From positions 597,564-661,563 of the forward strand of contig NZ_RKIE01000001.1 in the NCBI RefSeq assembly GCF_003751785.1: 64,000 bases of DNA, in the 5' to 3' direction. The position numbers and the translations under genes are program-made. Below the pieces are notes generated by a model that saw nothing but the letters and a program-made list of their open reading frames with translations, ran no database searches and was not told the origin of the DNA. How positions within the stretch are numbered: the stretch's first letter is position 1; each line of letters opens with the position of its first letter. This DNA comes from Frigoribacterium sp. PhB160. GTDB taxonomy: Bacteria > Actinomycetota > Actinomycetes > Actinomycetales > Microbacteriaceae. Positions 1 through 8,093 of the stretch are shown piece after piece.

Positions 1-1380
1 CCAGAACGCCGACCGGCGGAACCGTCGCGGCACCGACCGGCGCAGCTTCCACACGGCGATCACCACGGCGAGCAGGAACACCCCGCCCGCGACGCCGCCG
101 ATCTGCACCATGAGCACCGGCGACTTGATCACGAGGAAGCTCGCCGCCCAGATGATCGGCATCACGACGGTCAGCACGCGGATGACGCGGAGGCGCGTGG
201 CCACGTCCTCCCACCGGTAGAAGCCCAGGATCGCGAGCGTGTTCGACCACAGCCGCGGCACCGAGGCCGTCGACGCGACGAGCGTCGAGAAGAGCACGAA
301 GAACGCGCCGACCAGGAAGACCCAGTACCCGGCCGTGCCGAGCGTGTCGGAGTACATGCGCGAGAGCGTCACGATCATCTGGTTGCCCTCGGGCACGAGG
401 CCCTGCGGGTTCAGCACGGCGGCCCCGATGACGTAGAACGAGAGCGTGCAGAGGGTGCAGATCACCCAGGAGACGAGCACGTCGAGGCGCATCACCTTGA
501 TCCAGCCCTCGGCCCGGCGGGCGCGTTCCTCGGTGCCGTCGTCGGGACCGGTCCAGCGGGCGTAGCCCTTCTCGAGGCACCAGTAGGTGTAGGTCGTCAT
601 CTCGTCGGCGCCGACGCCGGTGATGCCGAACATCGCGATGGCGAAGCCGATGGCGCCGGCGGGCAGGGCGAAGGTGAGCCCGGTGGCGAGGTCGCCGCCG
701 TCGTAGCCGAACGGCGTCAGCGGCAGGCCGACGGCGAGCGCCACGGTGATGACCGTGAACAGCACCACCGAGACGAGGGAGGCGCGCTCGACCATGCTGT
801 AGCGGCCCGAGAGCATGAGCGTGACGGCGGCCACGAGCACGACGATCGTCCAGAACCAGAGCGACGGCGTGCTGAGCGGCTCGCCCGCGACGGGGAACAT
901 GATCGACAGGCACGCGACGGCGCCGCCGATGATGCCGCCGCGCTGGAGCACCTTGGCGAAGTCCATCAAGATCCAGAGGAAGTTGATCCACCCGCCGCGA
1001 CCGGTGCGCGGCCCGACCTCGCTGAAGCCCTGCAGCGCCGTCTTGCCGTGCAGGATCGCCCACTGGGCGAGCTCCATCTGCACCCAGACCTTGACGCCCG
1101 TGCTGACGATGACGAGCCAGAGCAGCACGAAGCCGGCCTTCGAGCCGAGGGCGGTCGTCGTGATCAGCTCGCCCGAGCCGACGACGGCGGCCGAGAGGAT
1201 GAGCCCCGGCCCGAGGTAGCGGAACCGCTGGAGGAACGTGCCCGGCGCCCGCGCGGCGTCGCCGGGGCGGAGGGCGTACGGGTCGCGCACCTCGCTCGAC
1301 CGGACGGGCCTCGAGGAGGCGTCGGCGTCGGTCTTCGAGGACGGGTCGGTGGTGGGGCGGCCGGTCTGGCTGGTGCTCAC
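1..1380 (-). CDS. Nramp-like membrane carrier (3' end cut by window edge)
   Basis: A multi-helix membrane protein of the Nramp/MntH fold; 460 codons are visible and the C-terminus lies outside the window. The GTG start at 1380 has GGGAG about 7 bases upstream. The first helix reads GPGLILSAAVVGSGELIT around residues 57-74: the metal-binding DPGN motif of true Mn/Fe transporters is replaced by GSGE, and the MPH motif expected in helix 6 is replaced by a GADEMTTY segment. Classical Mn2+/Fe2+ transport is therefore unlikely. It lies downstream of the sugar-acid genes but has its own promoter region with two copies of the locus operator (1427-1471), so I infer that it imports a substrate or ion for that pathway. 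Family placement is firm, substrate unknown. Confidence 0.85.
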   Translation of the reverse strand, partial: MSTSQTGRPTTDPSSKTDADASSRPVRSSEVRDPYALRPGDAARAPGTFLQRFRYLGPGLILSAAVVGSGELITTTALGSKAGFVLLWLVIVSTGVKVWVQMELAQWAILHGKTALQGFSEVGPRTGRGGWINFLWILMDFAKVLQRGGIIGGAVACLSIMFPVAGEPLSTPSLWFWTIVVLVAAVTLMLSGRYSMVERASLVSVVLFTVITVALAVGLPLTPFGYDGGDLATGLTFALPAGAIGFAIAMFGITGVGADEMTTYTYWCLEKGYARWTGPDDGTEERARRAEGWIKVMRLDVLVSWVICTLCTLSFYVIGAAVLNPQGLVPEGNQMIVTLSRMYSDTLGTAGYWVFLVGAFFVLFSTLVASTASVPRLWSNTLAILGFYRWEDVATRLRVIRVLTVVMPIIWAASFLVIKSPVLMVQIGGVAGGVFLLAVVIAVWKLRRSVPRRFRRSAFW

Positions 1381-1426
1381 GCGTGTCTCCCTTGACGGTC
1401 GTGGGTCCGTCGACACTGACACATGT

Positions 1427-1471
1427 CGCGCGATCCGCGCAACCGCTCGTGCGTGTTGCGCGCAATGCGCA
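1427..1471. promoter_or_regulatory. Two copies of operator NGCGC-N5-GCGCA upstream of the Nramp-like gene
   Basis: CGCGCGATCCGCGCA lies at 1427-1441 and TGCGCGCAATGCGCA at 1457-1471, a palindrome with a 5-base centre repeated at 30-base spacing. The same pair occurs at 10704-10741 in the divergent promoter of the kinase and the ABC importer. Shared sites at both ends of the locus suggest one regulator, possibly the DeoR protein at 13526; which protein binds is inference. Confidence 0.6.
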
Positions 1472-1494
1472 GTGCAACAGCGACGGCGGGCGTC

Positions 1495-2223
1495 CTACAG
1501 CGACGCCCCGCCGCACACGACGAGCGCCTGCCCCGTGATGCTGCGACCGTGCGGCCCGAGCACGAACGCGACGAGCGCCGCGACGTCGGCCGGGTCGACG
1601 AGGGCCCCGAGCGGCGGCACGACCGGAGCCGAGGAGGCGCGGGCCGGGTCGCGCAGCATGGGCGTGTCGGTGGGCCCCGGCGCCACGACGTTCGCCGTCA
1701 CGCCGCGCGGGGCGAGCTCTTGCGCCCAGCTGCGGGCGAGCGCGACGAGCGCGGCCTTCGTCGCCGCGTACTGGCTCTTGCCGGCGGCTCCCTCCGCGGT
1801 GCGGCTGCCGATCAGGACGATGCGGCCGCCGTCGGCCAGCCGCCCGACGAGCGCGTCGACGAGCGCCGCCGCCGACCCGACGTGCACGGCGAACATGCCC
1901 GCGAGCGCCGCCGGGTCGAGGTCGCCGAGGCGGGCCGCGACCTGGAACCCGGCCGCGTGCACGATCGCGTCGACCGGTCCGACGTCGGCGACCGCGGCCG
2001 CGACGCCCTCCGGCTCGGCGAGGTCGCAGCCGAGCCACGAGAACGAGCCCCCGCCCGTGCCCGCCTCGCCGCCGAGCGCCACCTCGCGGCGGCTCAGCCC
2101 GGTGACGCGCCACCCCTCGGCGAGCAGCAGCTCGGCGACCGCGCGGCCGATGCCCGAGCTGCACCCCGTGACGACGGCGTGCGGCGCGGCGTCGACAACG
2201 AAGGACTCCTCGTCGCGACCCAC
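1495..2223 (-). CDS. SDR-family oxidoreductase
   Basis: A 242-residue classical short-chain dehydrogenase. The cofactor motif TGCSSGIG is near the N-terminus, the catalytic YAATK motif (Tyr-x-x-x-Lys) is in the middle, and the C-terminal PGPTDTPM segment is typical of the FabG-like group. It should oxidise or reduce a hydroxyl/keto group on a sugar or sugar acid with NAD(P)H. The GTG start at 2223 follows the stop of the sialidase-fold gene by 3 bases, so the two are co-transcribed as the end of the leftward operon. The exact substrate cannot be read from sequence. Confidence 0.85.
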   Translation of the reverse strand: MGRDEESFVVDAAPHAVVTGCSSGIGRAVAELLLAEGWRVTGLSRREVALGGEAGTGGGSFSWLGCDLAEPEGVAAAVADVGPVDAIVHAAGFQVAARLGDLDPAALAGMFAVHVGSAAALVDALVGRLADGGRIVLIGSRTAEGAAGKSQYAATKAALVALARSWAQELAPRGVTANVVAPGPTDTPMLRDPARASSAPVVPPLGALVDPADVAALVAFVLGPHGRSITGQALVVCGGASL

Positions 2224-2226
2224 GGC

Positions 2227-3531
2227 TCAGCCCGGCAGGTCGGCGGGCGCGAGACGGACGTACCTGATCGCTCGACGGTGCCAGGTGTACGCGACGTGCA
2301 CGGCGCCGTCGCTCGTCTGCGTGATGCTCGGGTACGACAGCTCGCGGTTCAGCCCGTCGCGCGAGTTGTTCGACAGGCACCAGCCGTCGCCGTCCTCGAG
2401 GTCGAGCCGGTGCGGCCAGCTCGCCCCGCCGTCGCCCGACACCGCGAGCGACATCGGCGCGCGCGGCGTGCCCCAGAACGCGGTGCGCCCCTCGCCCGAC
2501 GAGGCGTCGGGCCCCGGCCCGGACCCGGAGGCGCCCCCCGCCTCCCCGACGACCGCCTCGGCCTCGCCCCCCGCGACCGCCTGCTCGACGATCCCCGTCT
2601 CGTCGATCTCGTCGTAGAGCCCCAGCCGGCGCTCGGTCGAGGCGTCGGCGCGGCGGTGGTTGTAGACGATCGCGAGGCGTCCGTCGGCGAGCGGCACCCA
2701 CTGCACGCTCGAGTTGTTGTTCGGCAGCTCGGTGGGCACGGGGGCGGACCAGGTCGCGCCTCCGTCGGTCGAGCGCGACTCGTGCACGGCGTCGGCCCAC
2801 CGGCTGCGGTAGAGCGCGAGCAGGGTGCCGTCGGCGAGCTCGTGCACGTTCATGTGCACGGCGCCGGTGCTGCCCGGGACGGCGTGCTCACCCCACGTCA
2901 GCCCGCCGTCCCGGGAGATCATGACCGAGCTCGTGTCGTGGTCGCCGACCCAGGCCGCCCCCGGCGTGGTCACGCAGCGGAACACCGGCACGAGCCACGC
3001 CCCGTCGCGGGTGACGAGCGGGGGCTGGCGCACGAAGACGCCGCCGACCTCGTCGGGCGCGAAGAGCGTCTCGGGGTCGCCCCAGGTGGCTCCGCCGTCG
3101 GTCGAGACGCGGCGGCGCACCTCGGCGCTGTCCTGGTTCCCGGCGCGTTGCGCCGTGTAGAGCAGCCAGACGTCGCCGTCGGGGGTCGGCCAGAGCACGG
3201 GGTTCTGCTCGGAGCGCTCGGGGTCGTCGCTGAGCCGCACCGGAGCCGACCACGTGTCGGGCTCGTCGCCCCGGCCCGGCGTCAGCACGGACGACCAGAC
3301 GTCGATGTCCGAGACCCCTTCTTGCGTGCCGCCGAACCAGACGCAGGCGAGGCGCCCGTCGGGCAGCTCGGCGAGGTTCGCGGCGTGGGCCTGCACGGTC
3401 GCCGCGGGCAGGAACGCCCCGACGCGGCCCGTGGCGTCCGTGCGCACGACGCCGTCGGCGAGCAGCTCGTCGTCGCCCGGCTGGTCGGCGACCAGGCCGC
3501 CGCCGCCCGAGGCGTCGCCCGCGTCGCTCAC
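2227..3531 (-). CDS. Sialidase-fold (BNR repeat) protein
   Basis: A predicted six-bladed beta-propeller of 434 residues with at least three good Asp boxes (S-x-D-G-G-x-T-W, for example STDGGATW and SRDGGLTW) and a weaker SGDGGASW near the C-terminus. Near the N-terminus, LPDGRLACVWFGG resembles the predicted neuraminidase group. There is no signal peptide, so it is probably cytoplasmic, unlike secreted sialidases. I chose the GTG at 3531, which overlaps the aldolase stop codon (GTGA), over an upstream ATG at 3783 because the extension is arginine/glycine-rich antisense-like sequence. Its place between aldolase and SDR suggests it hydrolyses a glycoside or lactone of the imported compound; this is inference. 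Confidence 0.75.
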   Translation of the reverse strand: MSDAGDASGGGGLVADQPGDDELLADGVVRTDATGRVGAFLPAATVQAHAANLAELPDGRLACVWFGGTQEGVSDIDVWSSVLTPGRGDEPDTWSAPVRLSDDPERSEQNPVLWPTPDGDVWLLYTAQRAGNQDSAEVRRRVSTDGGATWGDPETLFAPDEVGGVFVRQPPLVTRDGAWLVPVFRCVTTPGAAWVGDHDTSSVMISRDGGLTWGEHAVPGSTGAVHMNVHELADGTLLALYRSRWADAVHESRSTDGGATWSAPVPTELPNNNSSVQWVPLADGRLAIVYNHRRADASTERRLGLYDEIDETGIVEQAVAGGEAEAVVGEAGGASGSGPGPDASSGEGRTAFWGTPRAPMSLAVSGDGGASWPHRLDLEDGDGWCLSNNSRDGLNRELSYPSITQTSDGAVHVAYTWHRRAIRYVRLAPADLPG

Positions 3532-4313
3532 GCGTCGTCCCCCGCCGCGAGGGCCCGCTCGAGGTGCTCGCGCGCGACGAGCTCGAGGTGGTTGAGGTCG
3601 CCCGCGACCGTGGCGAAGGTGTAGCCGGCCCCGAGGCGTGCCCGGGCGACGTCGCCGTGCGGCGTGTGGATGCCCGCCGCGACGCCCGCCGCCTCGGCCG
3701 CCGCCGCGACGCGGACGAGCGCGGCGTCGAACTCCTCCTGCACCGCCGGGTCGCCGGGGAACGCCCCGCCCACCGCGATGCACAGGTCGCTCGGCCCGAC
3801 GTAGAGGCCGTCGAGGCCCGGTGTGGCCGCGATGGCCTCGACGTTCGCGAGCCCGTCGGGCGTCTCGATCATCGCGAAGACGAGGGTCGCGGCGTTCGCG
3901 TCGCCGGGCACCGGGCCCACGCGGAGGCTCGAGCGCATCGGCCCGTACGACCGACCGCCGAGCGGCGGGTACTTCGCGCTCGCGACGGCGGCCGCGGCGT
4001 CCTCAGCGGTGTCGACGAGCGGCACGATGACGCCGACCGCGCCGGCGTCGAGCGCCTTGCCGATCGCCGTGACGTCGTTCGCCTCGACCCGCACGAGCCC
4101 GACCGAGGTCTGGCCCGCGTCGATCGCGAGCAGGCCCGTCATCATGCCCGAGTACCCGAACAGTCCGTGCTGCGCGTCGAGGGCGACGTAGTCGTAGCCG
4201 AGGCGGGCGATGCGCTCGGTCGAGGGCGGCGAGTCGAGGGTGATCCAGTAGCCGACCGACTTCTCACGGCTGCGGATGCGGCGGGCGAACTCGGTGGCGA
4301 GGGGGGAGGTCAT
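3528..4313 (-). CDS. HpcH/HpaI-type aldolase
   Basis: A 261-residue class II aldolase of the HpcH/HpaI family, which cleaves or forms 4-hydroxy-2-oxo acids using a divalent metal and pyruvate or a related 2-oxo acid. Seen: the FDxQHG-like segment LDAQHGLF, the metal-ligand stretch MIETPDGLANVEAI and the YVGPSDL motif. Start: the ATG at 4313 gives the family-typical N-terminus (short lead, then RRIRSREKSVGYW). A longer frame to 4403 would run through a pentamer repeat and encode low-complexity RHDTTRHD. The RBS is poor. It overlaps the next gene by 4 bases. Probable role: aldol cleavage at the end of sugar-acid breakdown. Confidence 0.88.
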   Translation of the reverse strand: MTSPLATEFARRIRSREKSVGYWITLDSPPSTERIARLGYDYVALDAQHGLFGYSGMMTGLLAIDAGQTSVGLVRVEANDVTAIGKALDAGAVGVIVPLVDTAEDAAAAVASAKYPPLGGRSYGPMRSSLRVGPVPGDANAATLVFAMIETPDGLANVEAIAATPGLDGLYVGPSDLCIAVGGAFPGDPAVQEEFDAALVRVAAAAEAAGVAAGIHTPHGDVARARLGAGYTFATVAGDLNHLELVAREHLERALAAGDDA

Positions 4314-4331
4314 CTGGTGGTTCTCATCTCG

Positions 4332-4361
4332 GTCGTGTCGTGTCGTGTCGTGTCGTGTCGT
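4332..4361. repeat. Pentanucleotide repeat (GTCGT)6
   Basis: Six uninterrupted copies of GTCGT (TCGTG in another phase) directly upstream of the aldolase start, in the 115-base gap between the aldo/keto reductase and the aldolase. A related GTCGN array lies at 53281-53345. The gap otherwise holds no gene. Confidence 0.9.
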
Positions 4362-4428
4362 GTGTCGGTCGGTCGTGCGCCGGTGGTGCCGTGCCCAGCA
4401 CACCAGGGCGGGGCTCAGGAGGCGCGGG

Positions 4429-5409
4429 TCACCGCGCGTAGGCCGGCATCGGACCCCGCAGGGTCGCGCCCACCTCGTCGCAGGCGGCCAGCACGTCGGC
4501 GTCGAGCGGCCCGCGGCCGATCGAGGCCACGTTGTCGCGCAGCTGCGACGCGCGCGAGCCGCCGAGCAGCACGCTGCCGACGCCCGGGCGCCAGGCGACC
4601 CAGCGCATCGCGAGCTCGACGAGCCCGCCCGCGAGACCCGCGTCGCCGGCGATCCGGCCCAGGCGGTCGATCGCCGCGAAGAGCTGCTCGTCCCAGTACC
4701 GCTTCGTGTACATCTCGGCGAGGGCGGAGTCGCCGAAGCGGCCCTCGGTCGGCGTCTCGTCGAAACGGTGCCGGCCGGTGAGCAGGCCGCCGCCGAGCGG
4801 GTTGTAGACCATCGTCTCGACGTCGTGCACGGCGGCGAACTCGAGGTACTCCTCGTCGAGGCGTCGCGCGACGAGGTTGCAGAGCTGCTGGGCGACGACG
4901 GGGCGCGGGGCGCCGACGGCGTCGGCGACGCGCTCGACGTCGCCGATCTGCCAGGCGGCGTAGTTCGAGACGCCGAGCGAGAGCACCTTGCCCTCGGCCA
5001 CGAGGTCGGCGACCGTGCCGAGGGTCTCCTCGAGCGGGGTGAGCCGGTCGGGCTGGTGCAGGTAGAAGAGGTCGAGGCGGTCGGTGCCGAGGCGTCCGAG
5101 CGAGGCCTCCACGCTGTCGCGGAGCGCGCCGGCCGACAGCGGCGGACGTCCGGCGGCGTCGGCGTGCGGCATGCCGGCCTTCGAGGCCAGCACGAACTCG
5201 TCGCGACGGCCCGCGAGCAGTCGGGAGATCAGGAGTTCCGTGCGCCCGCCGACGTAGGCGTTGGCGGTGTCGATCCAGGTGACCCCCGCCTCCTGAGCCG
5301 TCGACAGCATCTCGGCGGCGCCGGCCTCGTCGACCGTGTCGCCGAAGGTCATCGTGCCGAGCACCAGTCGCGGCGCCGCGGGGCGGTCGGGGAGGGTGGT
5401 GGTGGTCAT
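4429..5409 (-). CDS. Aldo/keto reductase
   Basis: A 326-residue TIM-barrel NADPH-dependent aldo/keto reductase. Seen: WIDTANAYVGG (catalytic Asp/Tyr region), LASKAG (catalytic Lys), RLGTDRLDLFYLHQPD (catalytic His) and the C-terminal VLLGGSRASQLRDNV cofactor segment. These are the signatures of the YajO/Tas-like branch that reduces sugar aldehydes or ketones. Start: the ATG at 5409 overlaps the stop of the ABC ATPase gene (ATGA), so it belongs to the importer operon. It probably interconverts a keto- and hydroxy-form of the imported sugar derivative; the substrate is unknown. Confidence 0.9.
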   Translation of the reverse strand: MTTTTLPDRPAAPRLVLGTMTFGDTVDEAGAAEMLSTAQEAGVTWIDTANAYVGGRTELLISRLLAGRRDEFVLASKAGMPHADAAGRPPLSAGALRDSVEASLGRLGTDRLDLFYLHQPDRLTPLEETLGTVADLVAEGKVLSLGVSNYAAWQIGDVERVADAVGAPRPVVAQQLCNLVARRLDEEYLEFAAVHDVETMVYNPLGGGLLTGRHRFDETPTEGRFGDSALAEMYTKRYWDEQLFAAIDRLGRIAGDAGLAGGLVELAMRWVAWRPGVGSVLLGGSRASQLRDNVASIGRGPLDADVLAACDEVGATLRGPMPAYAR

Positions 5410-6236
5410 GCGGGGGCTCCGGTCGAGAGGCTGCGGACGAGGTGGCGCGGCTTCACGCCGGTCATGGTGGCCGGGTCGAGGGCGGCGCGGCGGAGGCGGC
5501 GGGTGTAGTCCTCGGCGGGGGCGGTGAGCACCTGGGCCGTCGGGCCCTGCTCCACGACCGCGCCGTGGCGCATGACGAGCACGCTCTCGCTGATCTGCTG
5601 CACGACGCCGAGGTTGTGCGAGATGACGACGTAGGTGATGCCCGTGTCGACCTGGATCTCGCGCAGCAGCTCGAGCACCTGCGCCTGCACCGAGACGTCG
5701 AGGGCGCTCGTCGCCTCGTCGCAGATGAGCAGGTCGGGGCTCGACGCGAGCGCCCGGGCGATGCCGATGCGCTGGCGCTGCCCGCCCGAGAACTCGCTCG
5801 GCCGGCGGTCGAGGGCGGTCGACGGCAGGCCGACGCGGTCGATCAGGCGAGCGGCCTCGGCGGCCCGGGCCGAGGCCGAGCGCACGCCCTTGAGCCGCAG
5901 GGGCTCGGCGACGATGTCCCGGGCGCTGAGGTGCGGGTCGAGCGAGCCGTACGGGTCCTGGAAGACCATCTGGAACCGGTGGCGGAGCGGGCGCAGGCGC
6001 GACTCCGACAGGGTCGCCAGGTCGGTGCCGTCGAGCACGATGCGGCCGCCGGTCGGGTCGAGCAGGCGCATGATCGCCTTGGCGATGGTCGACTTGCCGC
6101 AGCCCGACTCGCCCACGATCGCGAAGGTGCTGCCGCGGCGGACCGAGAACGACACGTGGTCGACCGCGCGGTGCGCCGTCGGCCCCGAGCCGTAGTCGAC
6201 GACGAGGTCGTCGACCTCGAGGATGGTGTCAGGCAC
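5406..6236 (-). CDS. ABC importer ATPase, OppF/DppF type
   Basis: A 276-residue nucleotide-binding subunit of a peptide/nickel/oligosaccharide-type ABC importer. Walker A is GESGCGKS, the signature is FSGGQRQR, and Walker B reads LLICDEATSALD. The VFQDPYGSLDPH stretch is characteristic of OppF/DppF. It overlaps both neighbours (8 bases with the OppD-type gene, 4 with the aldo/keto reductase). It pairs with the 6229-7113 ATPase as a heterodimer energising uptake at the inner face of the membrane. Confidence 0.93.
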   Translation of the reverse strand: MPDTILEVDDLVVDYGSGPTAHRAVDHVSFSVRRGSTFAIVGESGCGKSTIAKAIMRLLDPTGGRIVLDGTDLATLSESRLRPLRHRFQMVFQDPYGSLDPHLSARDIVAEPLRLKGVRSASARAAEAARLIDRVGLPSTALDRRPSEFSGGQRQRIGIARALASSPDLLICDEATSALDVSVQAQVLELLREIQVDTGITYVVISHNLGVVQQISESVLVMRHGAVVEQGPTAQVLTAPAEDYTRRLRRAALDPATMTGVKPRHLVRSLSTGAPA

Positions 6237-7113
6237 GGGCGGTCTCCTCGCGGTCGGCAGGTGCCGCGGGTGCGGCAGGTGCCGCGGGTACGGCAGGTGC
6301 GGCGGGCGTCTCGTCCCACGCCCCGAGCGTCGGCACGGCGGCGAGCAGCCGTCGCGTGTAGTCCTCGACGGGGTGGTCGACGATCTGGCGCACGTCGCCC
6401 GACTCGACGAAGACGCCGGCCTTCATGACGTGGATCCGGTCGGAGACGAGCCGCGCGACGCCGAGGTCGTGGGTGATCATGAGCAGGCCGATCCCGCGTT
6501 GCTCCTGCAGCTCGAGCAGCAGGTCGAGGATGCCCGCCTGCACGGTCACGTCGAGCGCGCTCGTCGGCTCGTCGGCGACGATCAGCTGCGGCTCGCAGGC
6601 GAGGGCGACGGCGATGAGCACGCGCTGCAGCATCCCGCCCGAGAGCTGGTGCGGGAACTTCCTGAGCTGCGCCCGCGGGTCGGGGATGTGCACCTGCTCG
6701 AGCAGCCGCACCGCGCGCGCCGTCACCGCCGCGCGGCCGCTGGCGGCCCCGGCGATGCGGATCGCCTCGCCGAGCTGCGACCCCACGGTGCGCACCGGGC
6801 TGAGCGCCGTCATGGGGTCCTGGGGGATGAGCGCGACGGTCCGCCCGCGCACCGCCTCGATCGCCCGCGGGTCGCCGAGCACGTCGAGCCCGGTGACCCG
6901 CACCGTTCCCGAGACGACGGCGAGGTCGCGCGGCAGCAGCTGCAGCACGCCCATCGCGGTCGTCGACTTGCCCGAGCCCGACTCGCCGATGATCGTCACG
7001 GTCTCGCCGCGGGCGATGCGGAACGAGACGCCGTCGACCGCCCGGATCACCCCGTTCGCGGTCATCAGCTCGATCTGGAGCTGGTCCACCTCGAGCAGCA
7101 GGTCGTCGGTCAT
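6229..7113 (-). CDS. ABC importer ATPase, OppD/DppD type
   Basis: A 294-residue partner ATPase. Walker A GESGSGKST, signature LSGGMLQR, Walker B LIVADEPTSALD, and the IPQDPMTALSPV segment mark it as OppD/DppD-like. The C-terminus ends in an Ala/Pro-rich tail (about 25 residues, encoded by an imperfect GCAGGTGCCGCGG-type repeat at 6240-6310) that replaces the usual OppD C-terminal extension. The 4-base overlap with the permease gene shows translational coupling. Confidence 0.92.
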   Translation of the reverse strand: MTDDLLLEVDQLQIELMTANGVIRAVDGVSFRIARGETVTIIGESGSGKSTTAMGVLQLLPRDLAVVSGTVRVTGLDVLGDPRAIEAVRGRTVALIPQDPMTALSPVRTVGSQLGEAIRIAGAASGRAAVTARAVRLLEQVHIPDPRAQLRKFPHQLSGGMLQRVLIAVALACEPQLIVADEPTSALDVTVQAGILDLLLELQEQRGIGLLMITHDLGVARLVSDRIHVMKAGVFVESGDVRQIVDHPVEDYTRRLLAAVPTLGAWDETPAAPAVPAAPAAPAAPADREETARA

Positions 7114-8093
7114 GACGTGGCTCCCTTCGCGGCCTTGTCACGCAGCCCCAGCAGCCCGCGGAGGCGCGAGGTCGTCGTCCTCCGCGGCCGGTCCCGCAGG
7201 GCGTCGCCCAGCAGGTTCACCCCGACCACGAGCAGCACGATGAACAGGCCCGGCAGCGTCACCATCCACCAGGCGGTGGTGACGTAGTCCTGGCCGTCGG
7301 AGATGATGCGGCCCCAGGTCGCGAACGGCCGCTGCGGGCCGGCGCCGAGGAAGCTCAGCGCGCTCTCGAGCAGGACGGCCTGGGCGAGCAGCAGCAGCAC
7401 GACGAGGGTCGCCTGCTTGATGACGTTCGGCACCACGTGCCGGATGAGGATCGTCATCCGCCCGAGCCCGAGGGTGCGCGCCGACGACACGTACGGCTTC
7501 TCGCGCTCGACGAGCACGAGCGACCGGGTCAGGCGGGCGACCTCCGGCCACTGCGCGATGGCGATGACGAAGGTGATCACGGGGATCGACGGCCCGAACA
7601 GCGCCACCACGAGCAGCAGCATCATGAGCAGCGGCAGCGACATCTGCGCCTCGAGCAGCCGCGAGATGAGCGTGTCGGCCCAGCGGCCGTAGTACCCGGC
7701 GATCGAGCCGAGCACGACGCCGATGGCGCCCGAGACGATCACGGCCAGCACGCCGATCGCGAGCGAGACCTGGCCGCCGTGCAGCACGCGCGACAGGAGG
7801 TCGCGCCCGAGCTGGTCGGTGCCGAAGAGGTGGCCGGCCGACAGGGGAGGCGCGAGGCGGTCCCCGAGGTCCTGCGCGTTCGCGTCCGGCAGCGGCAGCA
7901 CCTGTGCCAGGAGGATCGGCACGATGACGACCAGCGCGCAGATCGCCCCCGCCCACAGCTTCAGGCGTGCGGCGGACGCCCGTCGGGAGGCCTCCGACCT
8001 CGTGAGCAGGCGCCGGGTGACGGCGGTGCCCCGCGCCTCCCCGGCCCCCGTGGCCTCGGCGGGCGAGCCCGCACCGGTCGTCGTCGTGGTCAT
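7110..8093 (-). CDS. ABC importer permease, DppC type
   Basis: A 327-residue inner-membrane permease of the DppC/OppC family. After a hydrophilic N-terminus of about 45 residues, the first helix (LWAGAICALVVIVPILL) is followed by the HLFGTDQLGRDLLSRVLHGGQVSL motif region typical of DppC, then the EAA loop ARTLGLGRMTILIRHVVPN. Start: the ATG at 8093 overlaps the stop of the DppB-type gene; a longer upstream frame is antisense-like. It forms the translocation channel with the 8090-9031 product. Confidence 0.92.
   Translation of the reverse strand: MTTTTTGAGSPAEATGAGEARGTAVTRRLLTRSEASRRASAARLKLWAGAICALVVIVPILLAQVLPLPDANAQDLGDRLAPPLSAGHLFGTDQLGRDLLSRVLHGGQVSLAIGVLAVIVSGAIGVVLGSIAGYYGRWADTLISRLLEAQMSLPLLMMLLLVVALFGPSIPVITFVIAIAQWPEVARLTRSLVLVEREKPYVSSARTLGLGRMTILIRHVVPNVIKQATLVVLLLLAQAVLLESALSFLGAGPQRPFATWGRIISDGQDYVTTAWWMVTLPGLFIVLLVVGVNLLGDALRDRPRRTTTSRLRGLLGLRDKAAKGATS

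Noticed and set aside
1423-3624. A 733-residue open frame on the plus strand through the SDR and sialidase-fold genes
   Set aside because: Arg/Gly/Ala-rich translation with no motifs, antisense to genes with clear catalytic signatures; typical shadow of GC-rich third positions.
6240-6310. Short GCAGGTGCCGCGG-type repeats as a CRISPR or regulatory array
   Set aside because: They encode an Ala/Pro-rich tail of the OppD-type ATPase in frame; there are no spacers.
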